DNA of 64,000 bases from Tachypleus tridentatus (Eukaryota > Arthropoda > Merostomata > Xiphosura > Limulidae), in assembly GCF_004210375.1 (NCBI RefSeq), contig NC_134825.1, forward strand, positions 9,238,001 to 9,302,000, given 5' to 3'. The notes beneath the pieces were generated by a model that saw only the letters and a program-made list of their open reading frames with translations, was not told the origin of the DNA and did not search any database. Every line of letters begins with the position of its first letter. Within the stretch, counting starts at the first letter, position 1. The position numbers were made by a program, and so were the translations under genes. This document shows positions 12,337 to 23,129 of the stretch, in pieces.

Positions 12337-12466
12337 AGTCCGCCGTTGGTATAGCGATAAGTCTACTGATTTACAACGCTAGAATCAGGGTTTCGATTCC
12401 TCTCGGTGGACTCAGCAGACAGCCTGATGTAGCTGTGCTATAAGAAAGCACACACACACACATATC
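12337..12466 (+). mobile_element. Family B SINE
   Basis: The tRNA-like head (CCGTTGGTATAGCGATAAGT, GGGTTTCGATTCCTCTCGG) is followed by ACTCAGCAGACAGCCTGATG, CTATAAGAAAG and a (CA)n tail. Confidence 0.85.
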
Positions 12467-13656
12467 TTCTACAAGTTTGACAAAATTATTTTCTTTCTTC
12501 CACACAATATTCCAGGACATAGCTTTAGATACATCCTTCTCGGATCTTTACAAACCTAATGGATAAGGTAGATGCTCGATACTTGCTACAGTTCTCAGCT
12601 GGAAGGTTAATTAATGTCATTAAAGCTGGTTCTTTAACCCTTTCAGAAATTCCCGTTAAAATATTAAATATACTTCATCATAAATCTGGTTTCGTGTGCA
12701 AAAACTACCAAATATTGTGATTTTCACTTAATATATTAAAATTTAGTAGTATGTAACGAGTACAAATGGTGACGACATTGGTCATATGGACCCAAGCAGT
12801 GTTAACAGGGTTAAGCAGCAAGATGAGTAGCTTGTTATTTGTTATTCCACCGATTCACTCTGAATAGTATTTTGAACTGAGTCTGATATGCCTTTCATGG
12901 CACCTTTCTGTTATATTTCATAGAGTAATGTTGAAATGTTCCGATAAATTCAAGAAGTTAATTTAATAGCATTATGGCTGATGTGGTCCAGGAATATTCT
13001 ACAATTACATTAGCGGTATCAGCTGTAGATAAAATAAGTGTCAGGTTGGAATTCCTGGATGGATGTAAAAAACAAACAAAGAACGGTTTGATCTTCCTGT
13101 TTACTGCATCATTTTCCAAGTATTATATTCTGTCACCTGTATTCTTGTTTTACCTCGTACACTTGCTCTTATAAAATTTTCATTTGTTCTTCAATTACTT
13201 TACCACAACCTTTATCTACTTCAATGATGTATTTTTGTCTTATATCAGTCTTGTTGTTATAATTTTTCAGTGCATCCTCAGTAGGTTCATCAACCTAGTC
13301 TTTCTTTAACTTTTAAAGAAATCTTTAAATATTTTGTCTCCTTGCTGTAATTCCACTCATAAATTTCAATCTTTTAATTTTGACTTCTTGTATTTTTCAT
13401 AATTCTTCTTTGTACTGTTTATTATTCTGTTACTTTCTCCTGGTTTTTCTGTCCAATGTGCCACAGTCTTTAAAATTCTTATCTCATTCTGTGTTCGTTT
13501 GGCCATCTTGAAGTTCAGTACACTACTGGTTTTTTTTTTCTCACAAAAATAACTCTACTTCTGATGTCACAGTTGTAACATATCCTAACACCGTGCAGGT
13601 CCTTTTAGGTTATGTAGTAAAGATAATACAAAGTACGTCCCTTATAACGATAAAAA
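12467..13656. other. Unassigned sequence
   Basis: AT-rich with many short pyrimidine runs on the plus strand. No repeats, domains or RNA genes recognised. Confidence 0.4.
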
Positions 13657-13935
13657 TCCCGACATGGCCAGGTGGTTAAGGCACTCGACTCGTAATCCGA
13701 GGGTCGCGGGTTCGAATGACCATCACACCAAACATGCTCGCCATTTCAGACATAAAAGCTTTATAATGTGACGGTTGATCCAACTATTCGTTGGTGAAAG
13801 AGTAGACCAAGAACTGGCGGTAAGTGGTGATCACTAGATGCCTTCTTTCTAGTCTTACACTGCTAAATTAGGGACGGCTAGCGCAGATAGTCCTCGTGTA
13901 GTTTTGCGCGAAATTCATACAAAAAAAAGCAAACC
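13657..13935 (+). mobile_element. Family A SINE
   Basis: Complete head (GACATGGCCAGGTGGTTAAG, CTCGTAATCCGAGGGTCG), diverged middle, then the conserved 3' part (CTAAATTAGGGACGGCTAGC, GTTTTGCGCGAAATTC) and an A-rich tail. Confidence 0.9.
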
Positions 13936-13974
13936 CCTGAGAATATCGTTTAAATTTAAACATTAAAAATACAA

Positions 13975-14854
13975 CAGGCAGCTTGTGTATGAACTTAACA
14001 TATTTAGTGTGTAGTGTGGCTCTCAACAGGCAGCTTGTGTGTGAACTTAACATATTTAATGTGTAGTGTGGCTCTCAACAGGCAGCTTGTGTGTGAACTT
14101 AACATATTTAGTGTGTAGTGTGGCTCTCAACAGGCAGCTTGTGTGTGAACTTAACATATTTAGTGTGTAGTGTGGCTCTCAACAGGCAGCTTGTGTATGA
14201 ACTTAACATATTTAGTGTGTAGTGTGGCTCTCAACAGGCAGCTTGTGTATGAACTTAACATATTTAGTGTGTAGTGTGTCTCTCAACAGGCAGCTTGTGT
14301 ATGAACTTAACATATTTAGTGTGTAGTGTGTCTCTCAACAGGCAGCTTGTGTATGAACTTAACATATTTAGTGTGTAGTGTGTCTCTCAACAGGCAGCTT
14401 GTGTATGAACTTAACATATTTAGTGTGTAGTGTGTCTCTCAACAGGCAGCTTGTGTATGAACTTAACATATTTAGTGTGTAGTGTGGCTCTCAACAGGCA
14501 GCTTGTGTGTGAACTTAACATATTTAGTGTGTAGTGTGGCTCTCAACAGGCAGCTTGTGTGTGAACTTAACATATTTAGTGTGTAGTGTGGCTCTCAACA
14601 GGCAGCTTGTGTCTGAACTTACCATATTTAATGTGTAGTGTGGCTCTCAACAGGCAGCTTGTGTGTGAACTTAACATATTTAGTGTGTAGTGTGGCTCTC
14701 AACAGGCAGCTTGTGTGTGAACTTAACATATTTAGTGTGTAGTGTGGCTCTCAACAGGCAGCTTGTGTGTCAACTTAACATATTTAGTGTGTAGTGTGAC
14801 TCTCAACAGGCAGCTTGTGTGTCAACTTAACATATTTAGTGTGTACTGTGGCTC
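13975..14854. repeat. Minisatellite, 52-bp unit, 17 copies
   Basis: The unit CAGGCAGCTTGTGTRTGAAC, then TTAACATATTTAGTGTGTAG, then TGTGGCTCTCAA repeats at exactly 52 bp with very few changes. Variable positions are GTGTAT/GTGTGT/GTGTCT and GTGGCTC/GTGTCTC/GTGACTC. Identical variants sit next to each other: a run of GTGTCTC units lies at about 14270-14430, and GTGTGTC units are confined to the right end. Confidence 0.97.
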
Positions 14855-14959
14855 TCTTTCCAGAAGATAATGGTTTGAACATAATGTTTCTTTCGTTTCA
14901 TGTTTCTCTAATGTAATCTAACATACAAGACTACATTAAGAACTTTAATTATTTTTATG

Positions 14960-15186
14960 TTGGTTGGATTTTGCGCAAAACTATTTGCAGACTAGCTGCG
15001 TGAGCAGTCCATAATTTGCAAGTGATAGTGCAGTCAAAGCTTTTCACCCTCAAGTGTTGAACTACTTTAACGAAACAGGGGTATTGACTGTCCCCAATAA
15101 TGTCCCAAACACTGAAAGAGCAAATGTATGCGGTGACGGAATTCGAACTCGTAACCCAAAGGTTTGGAGTCTAATGCCTTAATGTC
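14960..15186 (-). mobile_element. Diverged tRNA-headed SINE
   Basis: Reverse orientation. It keeps a tail-side TTTTGCGCAAAACTA and a head with GAATTCGAACTCGTAACCC. The body differs strongly from family A, so it is an old copy or a sister family. Confidence 0.55.
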
Positions 15187-15297
15187 ACCCGCTAGGACAG
15201 AGGTAAGTCTACGGATTTACAGCGCTGAAATCAGGAGTTCGGATCCCCTCAGTAGACACAGAAGGTAGCCAGATGTGGCTTTACTAGAATAAAACAT
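15187..15297 (+). mobile_element. Family B SINE
   Basis: Contains AGGTAAGTCTACGGATTTAC, CAGCGCTGAAATCAGGAGTT and GACACAGAAGGTAGCCAGAT, with an AATAAAACATAAAC tail. It abuts the diverged SINE to its left. Confidence 0.75.
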
Positions 15298-15839
15298 AAA
15301 CTAATTCTGTAACCATCAAGCCATACTAGGGTTATTTTTATAAATATTTGGATATCACAAATCTATTTAAACATTTTCTGACGAGGTAATTTGCGAAGAA
15401 AGTCATTAGAATTTTTAGGTATTTTGGATGTGGGTTATAAAAAAAAATCTGAAATCGACATCTAGCATACGGAGTATACAAGAATTGTGTTGAAATATAT
15501 CTGTTTATCAAACTATTATTTAAGTGATTGCATTGTGAGGAATAAAACACTTTTAGGATCAAAAATTAACCATTTTTTTCTGTTGTTCAGTATAGTCAGC
15601 CAAGCGTATTGCGTTTATTAATATAACATGCATGTATCAAAGGAAATTAACCTACTTTACATTGTCTCACGATTGTTGCTCATAACAGTGAACTTGGTGC
15701 CTGTGGTGCCTCGACATAAATTTTTCGTCACAAACTACGGGATATCGGAACAAAAACCTTTAAACAGAACACCTAGCTGGGGAAAAAATTATACATAATA
15801 TTTTTATTCGACACTCTAGTATAGACGAATGTTTAAAAC

Positions 15840-16622
15840 GCCGCTTGTCGTAAAGTAAGTCAGGGTTCCTGCGACCCCACTACAAAACGCGTGCGCTAAT
15901 GACCTAGTTTTGACGTACATCAACCAAGCTAGTTACCTTTTGTGTCTCGTCAACCTAACTTCTAGTGACCCAACCTTGCCCTTACTTTTAACAGTTTAGG
16001 TTAACAGTTCATTTCCAAATGGTCGGGAGAAATATATTAAACGGAGCAGTAAATACACAGTTATTATTAAAAGCATTTGATGTTTACGGTATTATGGTTC
16101 ACGTAAAAGACTTTTTTCAATGATTAATTTAACACATGACAAGCGGTGACTCAATAACGTTGCACTACTAGCAAAAAAGAAGTGGTTTCTGCCTTTGCGT
16201 GGTGTTTTAATGTGATAACATACATTTAAAATCTCTGAAGTTGTATTCATGTTTACCTTTGAAAAGTAACAGAAGCGCTGTAATTTAAAATTTTCAAAGT
16301 TTAAATTCGAACAAAATACGTCGTTTGTTATTTTAATCAGCCTAGCCGTTTCAAACTAGCTTGAAAGGGCAGCCGCATAATCAGAATTTCTAGCGCGTGA
16401 CGCTTCTCGTTTATGATTCGAGGTTAGAACGTTTGTAGCTCTTCGTTGGAGCGGTGTTGTTTTACTCTTACCCTGTGTACGTGTGTTTATGGCCTACTGA
16501 AACATCTTGATGTGTTTTCCGATCTTCGTTGTTTTTATTAAGATTATTCTTTTTTATGATAAATTAAATGAATTAAAACCGTCTTCGTCTTAAAATCTTA
16601 AATCCAAAATTAAGTGTAGACA
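15840..16622 (+). promoter_or_regulatory. Probable promoter and 5'UTR of the UBE2E gene
   Basis: The stretch before the UBE2E start codon is noticeably richer in CG dinucleotides (for example around 15839-15895 and 16395-16460) than its surroundings, as expected near a housekeeping promoter. I see no TATA box at a sensible distance. If transcription starts before about 16480, the leader carries upstream ATGs: 16489 (three codons then TGA), 16510 (27 codons, stop at 16591-16593) and shorter ones near 16556 and 16568. The true start site cannot be set from sequence alone. Confidence 0.35.
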
Positions 16623-16789
16623 ATGTCTTCCGATCGTTCGCTTCCAAGTTCTTCAAGAGCAACAACAAGCAGTGACCGCGGAAACGACACTCAACTAGCT
16701 GCCTCAACAGTTCAAGATCGGGAATTTGAACAAAAAGAACAAAAAATAAATCCTAAATTGTCAAAAGCTCTCAGCACTAGTGCTAAAAG
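16623..16789 (+). CDS. UBE2E: UBE2E ubiquitin-conjugating enzyme, coding exon 1
   Basis: This is the first coding exon of an E2 ubiquitin-conjugating enzyme of the UBE2E class (UbcD2/Ubc2-type), which accepts ubiquitin from E1 and passes it to substrates with RING E3 ligases. The ATG has A at -3. The exon encodes 55 residues plus two bases: an N-terminal extension rich in Ser, Thr, Asp and Glu (MSSDRSLPSSSRATTSSDRG at the start), then KLSKALSTSAK, which matches the conserved entry to the UBC fold in animal UBE2E proteins. It ends AG|GTGAGA, a strong splice donor, in phase 2. Variable acidic/serine extensions are characteristic of this class. The catalytic cysteine, HPN motif and rest of the domain (about 120 residues) are not encoded in this window. 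The UBE2E1/2/3 paralogue cannot be assigned, and invertebrates usually have one gene. Confidence 0.93.
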
Positions 16790-17497
16790 GTGAGAATGTG
16801 GATACAGTTTTACCGTCAAATAATAATTAAAATTTTAAAATGAGGTTGACTGTTTTGTGCTGGATAATTTACGTGTAAACAACAATGACACGTATAATTC
16901 GGTGCTAGTAATATAAGGCTTTACTAAGTAATCTTTCACAGCCTTTCTCAATGATACGTAATTTAAGAATCTTAGGCCTACTTGTCTAAGGCTTGTAATC
17001 TTCTAAGGCTTCTGTTTCTGTATCGTTGTAAAGACGTTAAGTTAGCTCTAATGCACAAGTCACACCCACTGTTTATTTTTACATCTGGCGTGGTTAATAA
17101 CTCTAATTCTAAAAGGTGGCACTGGATCAGTGGGTGTTATTCTTACTCTACGTTTACTCATAGTGTTGAAATACCAGACAAGTGTCTGGTTTTAGTGCTT
17201 TTCTGATTTTAGTGTTAAGTAGCATGATACCTTGGTGGTAGGAACAATAGGTGGTTTTCAAAACAATTTCAACTTTCCATTTAATAGGTACTGACCGAAA
17301 ATAAAATGTAGATAATAGAGTATAGTTATTTCCAGTATAAACTTAATAATAACAAAGTACAAGTATTTTATAAACAATATTTTAGTTAAAACAAAATTTT
17401 TTATTGTATAAATCAGAATTATTTCAGTAAGAGAATGCAATAATTTATTTATTTTGAAAAGCCACAGAACTTCATTAAGTTTGTATCAACAATCTAG
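16790..17497 (+). other. UBE2E intron 1
   Basis: A 708-bp intron with donor GTGAGA at 16790 and acceptor ATCTAG ending at 17497. Removing it joins AG to G and restores an Arg codon in the conserved KRIQKEL stretch. No repeats or other genes are seen inside. Confidence 0.9.
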
Positions 17498-17548
17498 GAT
17501 CCAGAAAGAACTGGCGGAAATTACACTTGATCCACCACCAAATTGCAG
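17498..17548 (+). CDS. UBE2E: UBE2E ubiquitin-conjugating enzyme, coding exon 2
   Basis: A 51-bp exon between acceptor CTAG and donor AG|GTAGGA. Spliced to exon 1 it reads RIQKELAEITLDPPPNC plus two bases of a Ser codon. This is almost identical to the start of the UBC domain in UBE2E enzymes (first helix, then the DPPPNCSAGP turn). Frame, phase and splice borders agree with exon 1, which makes a retrocopy or chance match very unlikely. The next exon should start by completing Ser and continue Ala-Gly-Pro. I searched the rest of the plus strand by eye and found no such exon, so it lies beyond 64 kb or in the assembly gap. Confidence is high for identity, lower for the total intron length. Confidence 0.95.
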
Positions 17549-17599
17549 GTAGGATAAACATGTTCATGTTCATACATGTTCTTATGTATTTAAATAAAT

Positions 17600-18718
17600 T
17601 GTAGAATAACTAACACTATTCACAGTTTCTAACAGGCATGTACTATTAAATAGTTGGATGTGTAACCCATGTTATAGAAGAGCTAACGGTAGTCACAGTT
17701 TGTAACAGGCATGCACTAGTAATGGTTGGATGTATGTATGATCTATGTTGTAGAAGAGCTAATGGTAGTCACAGTTTGTAACATACATGTACTATTAATG
17801 GCTCGACATGTAACCCTTGCTGTAGAAAAGTTAACAGTAGTCACAGTTTGTAACAGCTATGTGCTATTAATGGTTGAATGTGTAACATGTTGTAGAAGAG
17901 GTAATCTCGTCACAGTTTGTAACAGCAGAGATGCCAGCCATTACGATTTTGGTGTATACATTTCTACTATACGCTCATACAGACAAATATTACGACTTGT
18001 TGCAGCTCCCAAATTATGATATATTAGATAGGCCTATACAACAAAGTGATAAATTGTTCCCCCCAGGTCTTGAAAGGGGTGAAAAGAAAATTTCTAGTGA
18101 GATACAAATACATTTTGATGATAAATAAAAGACATAGTCCAAATGGCTACTTGCGATAGTCATGTTTGTGCTTGAAATAATAAATTATATTTGTATCTCC
18201 GACGTCTACCAATAGTTTGAATGCGGTGCTTCTCCATACTGGGTACGTGGGGGAATCCATAGTTACGTCATCAGTGCTTGTCAGCCAATCAGCGCTCGCG
18301 TAGATGAGTATTTCACGTTTTCTAAGCGGCATAGAAACACCAATGTGATCGTTCACAAGTTCGAAAAAAAAGAGATCTCGTTCACCAGATTGTCTTGTTT
18401 CTGGCAAATCTAAAAGGACTAAAACTGTAAAAGGGCTCTGTCTACAATGATTATGCTCAGTCATTTGAAATAGTTGGCATCTGTGTAACAGACATGTACC
18501 ATTACTGATTGGATGTGTAACACATGTTGTAGATGAGCTAACGGTAGTCACAGTTTCTAAGAGACATGTATTATTAATGGTTGGATGTGTAAGCCATGTT
18601 GTAGAAGAGCTAATGTCGTCACAGTTTATAACAGGCATGTACTCTTTATGGTTGAATGTGTAACCTATGTTGTAGTAGAGCTAACGGTTGTCACAGTTTG
18701 TTACAGGCATGTACCATG
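17600..18718. repeat. Minisatellite, about 72-bp unit, split by a MITE
   Basis: The CACAGTTT marker of each unit occurs at 17621, 17694, 17770, 17842, 17911, 18549, 18620 and 18692. Spacings are 73, 76, 72, 69, [638], 71 and 72 bp. The 638-bp gap becomes 72 bp once the 558-bp insertion and its 8-bp duplication are removed. Units contain GTTGTAGAAGAGCTAACGGT and CAGGCATGTACTATTAATGG. The array begins about 50 bp after the UBE2E exon 2 donor. Confidence 0.95.
17918..18491. mobile_element. 558-bp non-autonomous hAT-like MITE with 8-bp TSD
   Basis: The insert (17926-18483) interrupts one minisatellite unit and is flanked by perfect copies of TGTAACAG (17918-17925 and 18484-18491). Its ends are imperfect inverted repeats starting with CAG: left CAGAGATGCCAGCCATT, right end read inward CAGATGCCAACTATT. 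An 8-bp duplication with CAG-starting ends is the hAT pattern. There is no transposase frame. A perfect 12-bp internal inverted repeat, GAGATACAAATA at 18099-18110 and its complement at 18188-18199, could form a hairpin. Confidence 0.8.
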
Positions 18719-19883
18719 CGTAAGCAGTTGCGTTTTTTATTGGAAGTTTTGTATTTTTCATATATTTCAGTTGAATGGTCTTATTTTTTACGTTGCTACT
18801 AATTGTTGATATTGGACGTTATGGGTGGTAATTGATTAGAGTGTAGTAAATCCTAGGACAATTAGGTTCACCTGTATTTCATACATCGTGTATTAAGAAT
18901 CAATGACGTACTTAAGCTTTCTGTAGTTTTTAGCTATGACTGTTTTATGTTTTCTTTCATCTTATTTCAGTTTTGTATTAGTATTAATTTTATTGTGTTG
19001 CTACATATATATTGCATGTAATATTCCCCCCCTCACATATGTTAATTGATATGCTACTTTGTATTTGTGGTACTTAAGAAATATGTTGACTTTCTGTTTG
19101 TAACAATATGTGTTCCATAAATAACTTGAGGTGCGACAGAAATTGTATTATGGAGTTAAAATGAATTTCTTAGACTCTGATTGACTATACGAGAAGAAAG
19201 TGACTGAAGAGAGTTTTACAAAATGTAGAACAAGCTTTATTTACCAGAAACACAATAAAAGCATCGACTGCCCATGTTTTTGTAATAGAGCTCTGTAGTT
19301 GTTGGCCACTCCATTAAAAAACATATCGCATATCTTTTCGATAGAAGTTGATGTCAGTGGACCAAGTTGAAGTTGATAACTTGTAGAGATTGTTGATATT
19401 AACTGTCTCTGAGATTTATTAGGAAATGATTACACCTGCCATTAAGTGTACTCCAACTATATGAATCTCAGTAATATTTCTCACAAGATAGTGTACGTGA
19501 TGCTTAAGGGCAGTGATCTAGTTCAGCAGGTAGGTAGTGCGTAAATAATTTAGTCACTTAGCCAACGTTTCATTTCTATTGCTACGTACAGAGTTAAATA
19601 TGTGGAAAAGTTGAAAATTCCTGGTAACACAAAAGATAAGAAACCGCTGATTTGCATATCGACAAGATTATATGGTGAAATTCACTTTTTATACTGTGAA
19701 AAGCATCTGAGTTGTTAATATCAAATTCAATGTCTTTAACTTGTATTCTACCTGTTATGCTGTTTATTTCAATGTACAGCCATCTTGTTATATAAAATGG
19801 GGACCAAGTGTTCTACACTTAAGTTTAAATTTGTCAGTTCGATTCTCTTAACATAAAAATTATTGAATTATCGATGATTTAGC
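18719..19883 (+). other. Intronic sequence without recognised features
   Basis: AT-rich intron 2 sequence. No SINE, tandem repeat or coding exon found. Confidence 0.4.
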
Positions 19884-20092
19884 TGTCACGTGAATGGCAT
19901 GGGTCTCGGGTTCGAATCCTCGTCACACCAAACATGCCCTTTCAACTGTGGGAACGTTATAATGTGACGGTCAATCCTATGGTGGTGGGTGGTGATGACT
20001 AGTTGCCTTCCCTTTAGTCTTACACTGCTAAATTAGGGACGGCTAGCGCAGATAGCCATCGTGTAGCTTTGCGCGAACTTCCAAACAAACTA
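19884..20092 (+). mobile_element. Family A SINE, internally deleted
   Basis: Head remnant (GGGTCTCGGGTTCGAATCC), then TATAATGTGACGGTCAATCC jumps straight to GGTGGTGGGTGGTGATGACT, so about 45 bp of the body are missing. The 3' end and A/C tail are intact. Confidence 0.88.
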
Positions 20093-20489
20093 AAATTTAT
20101 ACTTAATACACAGATATTATAACATGAAAAAATAAAGCATTTAAATGTGCACTATATCTTCGTAATGAACAATTTAAAATTACAATTTGTATGTGTGTGA
20201 AGGGAAAGGAGACTAGTGCGAGTCTTAGTGTAAGAACAATTAGATAATAAACTACAAACGTTGTATAATCTTCCATAAATTTTATCTCGTTTCCTGCACC
20301 TGTTTCTTAACATTTTAATTGTATTTTAAAGCTTTTTATTTGCAGAAACCTAATATAAAATGAGTTAAAGGTAATTGTATTGAACTATATATATAGTCCT
20401 GATTATACTTGTACATTAAATAACATATATTATGTACTGGGTTTTTTTTTTTTTTAGTTCTCACCCACGTTGGTAGATGGCTGTGATAA

Positions 20490-20641
20490 GAAATTCTTTA
20501 TTGTTGTTGTTGTTTTGAATTAAGCACAAAGCTAAACAATGGACTATCTGTGCTCTGCCCACCACGGGTATCGAAACCCGGTTTTTAGCGTTGTAAATCC
20601 GCAGACATACCGCTGAGCCACTGGGGGGCGAAATTCTTTAT
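20490..20641 (-). mobile_element. Family C SINE with 12-bp TSD
   Basis: Reverse-oriented element with a (TTG)n tail, TAAGCACAAAGCTAAACAAT, then a tRNA-like head (GGTATCGAAACCCGGTTTTT, CCGCTGAGCCACTGGGGG). Perfect target duplications GAAATTCTTTAT flank it at 20490-20501 and 20630-20641, showing retroposition. Confidence 0.92.
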
Positions 20642-20990
20642 AACAATAATAACCCATAAATTGATTACCACTCTTGTTTTTTGTTTTTCGTTGAACCTTC
20701 CTGTCACACCCCTTGTTATTGGCTGGATTTATAGTTTCTTTGTCGGAAATAGGTATATCTTTATGCTGTATATGTTAAAAGACTGAGAAATATGTTTGGA
20801 GCAACTACTAAGAAGGATTGGGTGTACCAATGTGGAAACTTTGATATTGAAAATATGAAACACTCGAAAGTAAGAATCACTGTATTTTTCTTTCTTTGCA
20901 CGACTTGAGTAAAAAATCAAAATTTCTAAACTGGATTTCTACTTTTGGTTAGTTCTAACCTGTTAAAATGTTTCGTGCATTATCTAGCTT

Positions 20991-21142
20991 ACAGTTTCCA
21001 TAAACCAGGTGTGACTAGTAGTTAACATGCTGGACTGCGGATCCGAAGGTCCGAGATGGGGATATAATATTTAGATTTAGGAACATATATTGTGTAACTT
21101 TGTGCGAATATGCGAACAAATTAAACCAAACAGTTTCCATAA
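20991..21142 (+). mobile_element. Family D tRNA-headed SINE with 13-bp TSD
   Basis: A short head (TAGTTAACATGCTGGACTGC, GGATCCGAAGGTCCGAG) is followed by a tail ending TTTGTGCGAATATGCGAAC. Perfect duplications ACAGTTTCCATAA lie at 20991-21003 and 21130-21142. The 3' end resembles that of family A (TGTGCGAA then A/C tail), suggesting a shared LINE partner. Confidence 0.85.
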
Positions 21143-21589
21143 CATATAGTAATAATAATAAACATTTTATTTGATTTATCTCAGTTTAAAAGTTTTCGTA
21201 GAGGTCTCTGTAATACAGCTTGGTGAAAGAAACACCTGAATAGATTACATATTCGTTCTTTGTTTCAACAACATCCTTGACTCGTAAGTAAAGAAGGATT
21301 TAATATCCAGTGCAAGCACGGAGATAAAAACGTAACCTTATTAATAAAAGCAAGAAGGAAACAGTATTTCATGTGTAACTTTGTGAAGTAGAAACAGTAC
21401 TGAGAACAAACAAAAAGAGAAGGAATACCACTTTCTTATTTAAATCTTAACAGTTGAGTGAAATGAATAGTTACTTGTGCTAACCTTCCGAAATTGTCAG
21501 CTGCCCGACCAGAGGGATGACATGTAGTGGTAAGTACCTCACCACCCACTCTTGTCTGGAAGAAAAACGCCCATTTTATTGTGGAAACA

Positions 21590-21659
21590 GGCTGTGAATC
21601 TTAATCAGTGATGACGAGACCAAACGAGCCGTTTTTGCATATAAAAGGCTGTGAATCTT
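21590..21659. mobile_element. 44-bp insertion of Penelope-terminus sequence with 13-bp TSD
   Basis: GGCTGTGAATCTT occurs at 21590-21602 and 21647-21659. The 44 bp between contain GTGATGACGAGACCAAAC and GAGCCGTTTTTGCATATAAA. These resemble the outer ends of the Penelope-like element at 26648-27845 (GTGATGACGAGAAAAC on its left edge, GCCGTTTTTACATGTATA on its right edge). Confidence 0.55.
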
Positions 21660-21949
21660 GTAATCTCATATTCATACCCTCGGAACGCTAACCAATAGGT
21701 TCTTCCCGACCCACGAGTAAACAGAAACAAATATTAGGATCTAAATCTATGGTGAAACCAGAAATTAAACTTGTGCACAGTGTTAAGGTTGTTTGGCCGT
21801 GAAAATAGGGCAAAACACAAAAGTCTCTGAAATAAGCCCTTGAATATGTCCTTCTAATGGATACCCTGTCATTATTTTTTCTACACTCAAATAAACCTTG
21901 TATACTAGACAAATGAAACTGAAATAGAACTCGTGTTTCATCCATCAAA

Positions 21950-22039
21950 GAGCGAGCATGATTGGTGTGACGAAGAATCGAACCCGCGACTCTTGGATTA
22001 CGAGTCGAGCATCCTAACCACCTGGCCTTGCCGGGTCGG
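21950..22039 (-). mobile_element. Family A SINE, head fragment
   Basis: Only the tRNA-like head remains, in reverse: GCATGATTGGTGTGACGAAG, GAACCCGCGACTCTTGGATT, then CACCTGGCCTTGCCGGGTC. Confidence 0.85.
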
Positions 22040-22867
22040 TTAAAGAAGGAAGGATGCGGAAAATCATTGCATCCGGTATTGATTAATTACAAACAAATCA
22101 AACCAATCATATTTGTAGGAAATATGTTTTTTTTCCAAATCGTCTCTTAAAACATTACCTTACTCGCTTCACATTCACGCTTTCTGTTCCATTCTAACGT
22201 GTCTAAAAACATACCATAGCAACTGTCTTATAGCACGTGTAGTAATCAATGTACTACAGAAAAGGAACCTGAACAAATCACGTGATGGAATAATTTTATA
22301 ATCAGTTCCTTATAAGACGACAAATTTCCCCAACATCACACGTCTCTAGACCAAGACGTCGATAGTAAGTGTTTCTTTCCGTTGGCACTGTAGACACCAG
22401 AGAGAGCAACACGGACATCAGTGTTTTATTACTATAAAGTTTCTAGTTCCTTGTATGGATTACAGATGTATACTTTACTTTAATACATCTAAATTGAATA
22501 TTAAATTTGTAATAAATTTTGAGCATAAAAATAAACTCAACCAAACTTAGCAAATCTTGCTCAGGGCGAAAAGAAGCGAACATTTCACTTATAACACTTT
22601 TATTCATTGTAGACAACTCAACTAGTGCACGCGCGAAATACAAATAAAGCAACGTATATTTGGGTAGATATTCTGTGACTTTTGACTATATAACGTTACA
22701 CAGGTTTATGTGATTTCTGTATATACTCACTAAAGAAGCAAAAGTTGTATAAATAACAATGTCATATAATGTCCTTTTTCCTTATTTTGTTATTAAATCC
22801 ATAGTGACCTCGTTGAATACTAATTTCACGTATTCTGCTTTATGTAAAATTATTTACTAAAGTTGTT

Positions 22868-23129
22868 GGTTTGTTTGAATTTCGCGTAATGCTACACGAG
22901 AACTATCTGCGCTAGCCGTCCCTAATTTAGCAGTGTAAGATTAGCAGCCAGTCATCATCACCCACCGCCAACTCTTGCGCTACTCTTTTACCAACGAATA
23001 GTGGGATTGGTCGTAACATTATAACACCCCCACGGCTGAAAGGGTGAGCATGTTTGGTGTGACAGGTATTCGAACCCGCGAGCCTGAGATTACGAGTCGA
23101 GTACCTTAACCACCTGGCCATGTCGGGCC
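22868..23129 (-). mobile_element. Family A SINE
   Basis: Nearly full length in reverse, from TTTGTTTGAATTTCGCGTAA through CACCCACCGCCAACTCTTG to CACCTGGCCATGTCGGGCC. The middle has a deletion of about 11 bp near 22938. Confidence 0.9.

Noticed and set aside
18147..18638. 163-codon minus-strand open frame
   Set aside because: It runs from the minisatellite across the target duplication into the MITE, so it is a chance frame over a mobile-element junction.
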